17,498 bases of DNA, taken from NCBI GenBank assembly GCA_018814245.1, contig JAHIZN010000332.1:1-17498 (forward strand), read 5' to 3'. Positions within the stretch are counted from its first letter, which is position 1; every line of letters begins with the position of its first letter. Made by a program: the position numbers and the translations under genes. The stretch is from a bacterium (lineage in GTDB: Bacteria > UBA9089 > CG2-30-40-21). Below the pieces are notes generated by a model. That model ran no database searches and was not told where the DNA came from. It saw only the letters and a program-made list of their open reading frames with translations. Shown piece after piece: positions 14,117 through 17,498 of the stretch.

Positions 14117-14163
14117 CAGCACAGGCTTCCAACCTGCATACAGGCTGGAAGCCTGTGCTGCTA
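14114..14163. repeat. Long hairpin repeat overlapping the pgsA stop
   Basis: The 23-bp arms (14114-14136 starting TAGCAGCACAGGCTTCC, and 14141-14163) are inverted repeats with one mismatch around the loop CATA. The first three bases, TAG, are the pgsA stop codon. There is no T-run, so it is not a classical terminator, but such a stem could stabilise or shorten the transcript between pgsA and pgpA. Confidence 0.8.
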
Positions 14164-14192
14164 ATGAAGGCTAAGCAATTGCAAGGACAAAG

Positions 14193-14666
14193 ATGATGAA
14201 AAGAATAATTGTTAAGTTTTTTGCTACAGGATTCTTTAGCGGCTATTCACCTGTGGCTTCAGGAACAGCCGGAAGTATGGTTGGGGTAATGATATACTTA
14301 GCAGTATATCATTTATGGTCATCCTTTCCTCATTTCTGGCTTTTTTATACGATTGGCGTAGTAATTATCTCTGTGGCTGGTATAAGGCTATGCTCTGAGG
14401 CAGAGGCGATATTTAAGGTCAAGGATGCTAAGCCTATAGTCTGGGATGAGGTAGCAGGGTACCTTATTACCATGATAGGTATTCAGCCAAATTTATGGTG
14501 GGTTATAAGCGGCTTTATCCTGTTTCGTGTGCTGGATGTCATTAAGCCGGGACCACTTTATTCTCTTCAAAAACTTCCTGGCGGGCTGGGGATAATGATT
14601 GATGATATTGGGTGCGGGATACTTGGGTGTGTAATATTGCATGGGGTTCAATATTTTTTAAGATAA
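14193..14666 (+). CDS. pgpA: Phosphatidylglycerophosphatase A
   Basis: PgpA dephosphorylates phosphatidylglycerophosphate to phosphatidylglycerol, the step after PgsA. The 157-residue membrane protein has family blocks FFSGYSPVASGTAGS (14-28), KDAKPIVWDEVAGYLI (77-92), FRVLDVIKPGP (111-121) and PGGLGIMIDDIGCG (129-142, metal-binding Asp pair). Three or four hydrophobic helices are evident. Two ATGs are adjacent (14193 and 14196), behind AAGGA about 9 nt upstream. It shares the direction of pgsA; the long hairpin between them may tune relative expression. Confidence 0.94.
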   Translation: MMKRIIVKFFATGFFSGYSPVASGTAGSMVGVMIYLAVYHLWSSFPHFWLFYTIGVVIISVAGIRLCSEAEAIFKVKDAKPIVWDEVAGYLITMIGIQPNLWWVISGFILFRVLDVIKPGPLYSLQKLPGGLGIMIDDIGCGILGCVILHGVQYFLR

Positions 14667-14677
14667 GAGGGCTAATA

Positions 14678-14750
14678 GGGCAACCACAGGGGGTTTGCCC
14701 CTACGGGTGAAAAAGCAAGCGTAGGGGTAGTCCCCCGTGCCTGCCCTCTG
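14678..14750. repeat. Imperfect palindromes between pgpA and the amidase
   Basis: GGGCAACC (14678-14685) pairs imperfectly with GGTTTGCCC (14692-14700). The following CCCCTAC (14698-14704) pairs with GTAGGGG (14721-14727), and the second half, to about 14750, reads as a degenerate mirror of the first. These share the GTAGGGG/CCCCTAC end with the 28-bp palindromes. The in-frame upstream extension of the amidase across this stretch is therefore unlikely to be coding. Confidence 0.55.
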
Positions 14751-14790
14751 TCTTTTAACCCCACAAATTATTTCAAACGAGGTGATGATT

Positions 14791-15615
14791 ATGGTAAGGG
14801 TAGGATTAATCCAGATGTCCTGTACAGAGGACAAGAAAGAGAATGTTCAAAAGGCTGTCTCCTTAGCAGAAAAGGCTGTCCAGGATGGGGCAAAGATTAT
14901 TTGTTTTCAGGAATTGTTCCATACCCATTGGTTTCCCAGATCAGTGAATGCAGAGAACTATATACTGGCAGAGCCGATAAATGGACCAACCGTAACCTTG
15001 ATGGCTGATTTTGCCAAAAAAAATCAAACAGTAATCATTGTTCCCATCTATGAAAAGGCAGACGAGGGAATTTACTATAATTCAGCCGTGGTTATAGATG
15101 CAAATGGTAAAATACTGGGGACATATCGCAAGAATCATGTGCCGCATATCCCACTCTGGGAGGAAAAGTTTTACTTTGCCAATGGAAACAATGGCTATCC
15201 TGTGTTTAAGACTAAATACGCTAAAATCGGGGTGCTTATTTGTTGGGATAACTTCTTTCCTGAGGCAGCCAGGGTTCTTGGATTAAAGGGTGCAGAGATA
15301 ATATTTGCACCAACAGCCTCTTCCTTAGCCTCTCAGCCAAGATGGAAGAAAATAATCTGCTCCCATGCCATAGCCAACAACCTGTTTGTGGCACGCGTCA
15401 ACAGGGTGGGGGATGAACAGGGACAAAAGTTTTTTGGAAATAGCTTTTTTGCTAACCCTGATGGGGAGATATTTGCTGAATCCGGTGGCACAGAAGAGGA
15501 TGTATTGGTAGCTGATTTAGAAACAGAAACAATCCGCGACTTTAAGAATATATGGGCATTCTATCGGGATAGACGGCCGGAAACATATTGGGATATACTT
15601 AATCCATTGCCGTAG
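14791..15615 (+). CDS. Carbon-nitrogen hydrolase, N-carbamoylputrescine amidase-like
   Basis: This is a nitrilase-superfamily amidase of 274 residues. The catalytic triad is clear: Glu41 (CFQELF), Lys114 (YRKNHVPH) and Cys151 (LICWDNFFPEAAR). The segment LWEEKFYF (122-129) and the C-terminal FYRDRRPETYWDI (257-269) resemble the N-carbamoylputrescine amidase (AguB) / beta-ureidopropionase branch, which releases CO2 and ammonia from carbamoyl-amines. No agmatine deiminase (AguA) is adjacent, so the substrate is uncertain. I chose the ATG at 14791, about 8 nt after GAGG; the ATG at 14785 lies too close to it. It heads a tight group with the next three genes. Confidence 0.9.
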   Translation: MVRVGLIQMSCTEDKKENVQKAVSLAEKAVQDGAKIICFQELFHTHWFPRSVNAENYILAEPINGPTVTLMADFAKKNQTVIIVPIYEKADEGIYYNSAVVIDANGKILGTYRKNHVPHIPLWEEKFYFANGNNGYPVFKTKYAKIGVLICWDNFFPEAARVLGLKGAEIIFAPTASSLASQPRWKKIICSHAIANNLFVARVNRVGDEQGQKFFGNSFFANPDGEIFAESGGTEEDVLVADLETETIRDFKNIWAFYRDRRPETYWDILNPLP

Positions 15616-15627
15616 GGAGGTAATTTT

Positions 15628-15912
15628 ATGACAGTTGAAGAAAAAGTTAGGCAAACAGCTTCTAAGATAGGAGATCCCTGGACAGTACTTTCAAATGCCT
15701 TAAAGAAAGACATCCTTGTAAAACTCTCAGAATTAAACCAAGTTGTGCAAAGATTGGAAGAAAAGTATGGGGTAAATTTTGAGGATTTTGATAAGCAAAA
15801 CCTGCTGGATCAATTGGGACATACTTGGGATGTTGAGGAGGATTACTACGAATGGGATAGGGTGGTCACTGAGTTGCATAAACTTGAGGAAATTTTGAGG
15901 GGTGTTGAATGA
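15628..15912 (+). CDS. Small helical protein, putative antitoxin of a TA-like pair
   Basis: This 94-residue acidic protein starts 12 bp after the amidase, with GGAGGTAAT 4-5 nt before its ATG. It is predicted mostly helical, with LEEKYGVNFEDFDKQNL (43-59) followed by WDVEEDYYEWDRVVTELHKL (67-86). From memory this resembles small proteins encoded next to DUF6516/TumE-like proteins. Its stop overlaps the start of the next gene (ATGA at 15909-15912), as in toxin-antitoxin operons. No DNA-binding motif is clear. The antitoxin role is inference. Confidence 0.6.
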   Translation: MTVEEKVRQTASKIGDPWTVLSNALKKDILVKLSELNQVVQRLEEKYGVNFEDFDKQNLLDQLGHTWDVEEDYYEWDRVVTELHKLEEILRGVE

Positions 15913-16280
15913 CAAAAAGAACTCAGGAGTTTGAAGCAGAGGTTTTTGAAGCAGTAAGACTTAGACCCTACATTGAATTGCCTCCCATTATTCAGAATCG
16001 CGAGATAGTCACTATTAAACTACGATTTCGTGTCAGACCAATTCCTGATGGATTTGTTCAGTTTTATTACAATGAGATAAATGGAAGGACATCATTGGCA
16101 CTGGTAATGGGAAACGCAAGATCATATGGGCATGACTATGTCTCTGATAAGGGATGGCACAAGCATACATGGCCGCAAGGGAACCATGATTATAGCGAAG
16201 AAGCCAGGCAGCCAATAACCGTTCACGATTTCATGGAGAGGGTTGATGAAATTATCAACTATGGGGGCATCTTTGGATAG
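15909..16280 (+). CDS. DUF6516/TumE-like protein, putative toxin of a TA-like pair
   Basis: This is a 123-residue protein with a basic N-terminal half. The C-terminal part contains SLALVMGNARSYGHDYV (62-78), GWHKHTWPQGNHD (82-94) and VHDFMERVDEI (105-115). This order of a beta-strand block, a GWHxH motif and a DFM helix resembles, from memory, DUF6516/TumE-like toxins. It overlaps the upstream gene by 4 bp. Its 3' end overlaps the nadC start by about 35 bp, which is unusual for a mobile TA pair and suggests long residence in this operon. The toxin role is not proven. Confidence 0.6.
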   Translation: MTKRTQEFEAEVFEAVRLRPYIELPPIIQNREIVTIKLRFRVRPIPDGFVQFYYNEINGRTSLALVMGNARSYGHDYVSDKGWHKHTWPQGNHDYSEEARQPITVHDFMERVDEIINYGGIFG

Positions 16281-17121
16281 GTTAAACATATACGAAATAA
16301 AGGGCATCATAGCAGCAGCACTTCTTGAGGATATAGGCAGCGGAGATATAACGGCTCAATTGACTGTGTCAGAGGGTGTAGAGATACAGGCAGAGCTGAT
16401 AGCCATGGAAGAGGGTATCATTGCTGGATTGGAACTGGCGGCAATAACCTTTACCTTTGATGAGGAGAGTGTGGAATTCTTCCCCTTACTGAAAGATGGT
16501 GAAAGGGTTAGTTGCGGTCAGGTGTTTGGCAGGGTTCAGGGTTCTGCCCGGGCAATACTGGCAGCAGAAAGGGTTGTCCTGAATTTTTTACAGTGGTTAT
16601 CCGGGATTGCTACACTGACAGCAAGGTATGTAAAGGCTGTTGAAGGCTATCCGGCAAAAATATATGATACCCGTAAGACAACCCCTTGCTTAAGAATGTT
16701 GGCAAAATATGCTGTCAGGGTTGGCGGCGGATATAATCATCGGTTTGGATTGTATGACGGCATCCTTATCAAGGAAAATCATATCCGTGCTGCAGGCGGG
16801 ATAAAAGAGGCTGTTGAACGGGCAAGTGCTGCAAATATGGAGATAGAGGTGGAAACAGAAACCTTGGATGAGGTAAGAGAGGCTGTTTCAGCAAATGTTG
16901 ATATTATTATGCTCGATAATATGGACATAATTACCATGAAGGAAGCAGTCAATATTATCAGGGAAAGCAAAAAAAGGATATTAATAGAGGCTTCTGGCGG
17001 CATTAACCTTGAGAATGTTCGGGATGCGGCTGCAACAGGTGTTGATCGGATTTCTATTGGTGCCCTTACCCATTCACCTCGTGCTTTGGATATTAGCCTG
17101 GAGGTGACAGTTCAGGCATAA
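16246..17121 (+). CDS. nadC: Nicotinate-nucleotide pyrophosphorylase (carboxylating)
   Basis: NadC converts quinolinate and PRPP to nicotinate mononucleotide in NAD synthesis. The 291-residue product has LLEDIGSGDIT (26-36), the block DTRKTTPCLR (141-150), GGGYNHRFGLYDGILIKENHI (160-180), EVETETLDE (201-209), LDNMD (223-227) and EASGGINLENV (248-258), all characteristic. The start is uncertain. ATG 16246 has GGAGAGGG just upstream; ATG 16261 and TTG 16273 (after GGGGG) are alternatives. The later starts would reduce or nearly remove the overlap with the preceding gene. NadA and NadB are absent. It ends the + strand gene run. Confidence 0.95.
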   Translation: MKLSTMGASLDRLNIYEIKGIIAAALLEDIGSGDITAQLTVSEGVEIQAELIAMEEGIIAGLELAAITFTFDEESVEFFPLLKDGERVSCGQVFGRVQGSARAILAAERVVLNFLQWLSGIATLTARYVKAVEGYPAKIYDTRKTTPCLRMLAKYAVRVGGGYNHRFGLYDGILIKENHIRAAGGIKEAVERASAANMEIEVETETLDEVREAVSANVDIIMLDNMDIITMKEAVNIIRESKKRILIEASGGINLENVRDAAATGVDRISIGALTHSPRALDISLEVTVQA

Positions 17122-17125
17122 AGTC

Positions 17126-17498
17126 GTAACTGCTCAATATCCTGTGGCAATTCGCAAGAGGTTGAAAGCAGCAGTAACTATTCAGACAGCAAGAATACAG
17201 ATACAGAGAAAGAACCACAAAGGGTGTAAATTCTAAGAGATAAACCATTATCAAGCTCTTCTCATTTGTGGTTGCCTTGTTATCGTTATTGTTCGCAATT
17301 CTTAGGGGATAGAGGGATAGAGGGATAGAGAGATAAGGAGATAATGGACAAAAGGGAGACACTACGGATATTTACACCCTTTGTGGTTCTTTCCCTGCCA
17401 GAGGTGCTACCTCTTTTTCGCTCGCAATTGTGAAAGTAGAGACAGGTCTAAAGACCTGTCTCTACATCTTGGCAATCTTCGTAGCTTGCAAAATCCAC
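17126..17498. mobile_element. Type D element with core copy 7 inside, cut by the window end
   Basis: The left end 17126-17152 (CTCAATATCCTGTGG) matches the left end of the element at 3779. The last 30 bases (GGCAATCTTCGTAGC, then TTGCAAAATCCAC) match its right end at 3888-3917, running off the window. Inside lies a complete core, 17205-17396, with 27-bp arms matching at 26 of 27. It includes a GGGATAGA-rich purine tract (17305-17357) and a 30-bp palindrome at 17436-17465 (GTAGAGACAGGTCT, AA, complement). No gene is visible. Confidence 0.7.

Noticed and set aside
1255..17396. Repeats considered as a CRISPR array
   Set aside because: Copies are kilobases apart and palindromic with variable interiors; there is no regular spacer pattern and no cas gene.

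Overview
The window is AT-rich bacterial DNA. It has 18 protein genes, no rRNA or tRNA that I can see, and an unusually dense set of intergenic inverted repeats. The genes are mostly housekeeping: tryptophan, purine, biotin and NAD enzymes, ribosomal protein S21, RodZ, PgsA and PgpA. The lineage cannot be fixed from this. Isolated biosynthetic genes, TTG starts, and several membrane proteins I cannot place suggest an uncultured or poorly sampled phylum. All genes except purC lie on the + strand.

Layout. 1-368: an inverted-repeat element and short tandem repeats, then a strong promoter for trpC. 369-2767: trpC, purE (own promoter) and a HIT-family hydrolase, separated by repeat-filled gaps. 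2768-4174: a large nested repeat element, the small gene rpsU, then two adjacent inverted-repeat elements. 4175-6292: a two-gene unit of unknown function, made of a signal-peptide/single-TM/coiled-coil protein with a C-terminal HTH-like tail and a small two-TM protein. 6524-8472: birA (ligase only, no DNA-binding domain) and an HD-GYP protein. 8758-9990: an amidohydrolase. 10416-11450: purC on the minus strand. 12253-17121: a long + strand run of a 64-aa unknown protein, rodZ, pgsA, pgpA, a nitrilase-superfamily amidase, a toxin-antitoxin-like pair and nadC. Several of these genes overlap by 1-4 bases or more.

The most notable feature is the repeat system. A core inverted repeat with arms of about 25-27 bp (right arm reading ATTTACACCCTTTGTGG) occurs seven times: six complete copies and one half copy. 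Core lengths run from 80 to 222 bp. The cores sit inside larger inverted-repeat elements with at least three kinds of outer arm. One outer element ends in 19-bp perfect inverted repeats flanked by a possible 4-bp target duplication. Another outer element occurs once without a core (3779-3935) and once with a core inside it (17126 to the window end). No transposase is present, so the family looks like nested, non-autonomous (MITE-like) elements. Shorter palindromes are scattered among them, and two of these overlap the stop codons of birA and pgsA.
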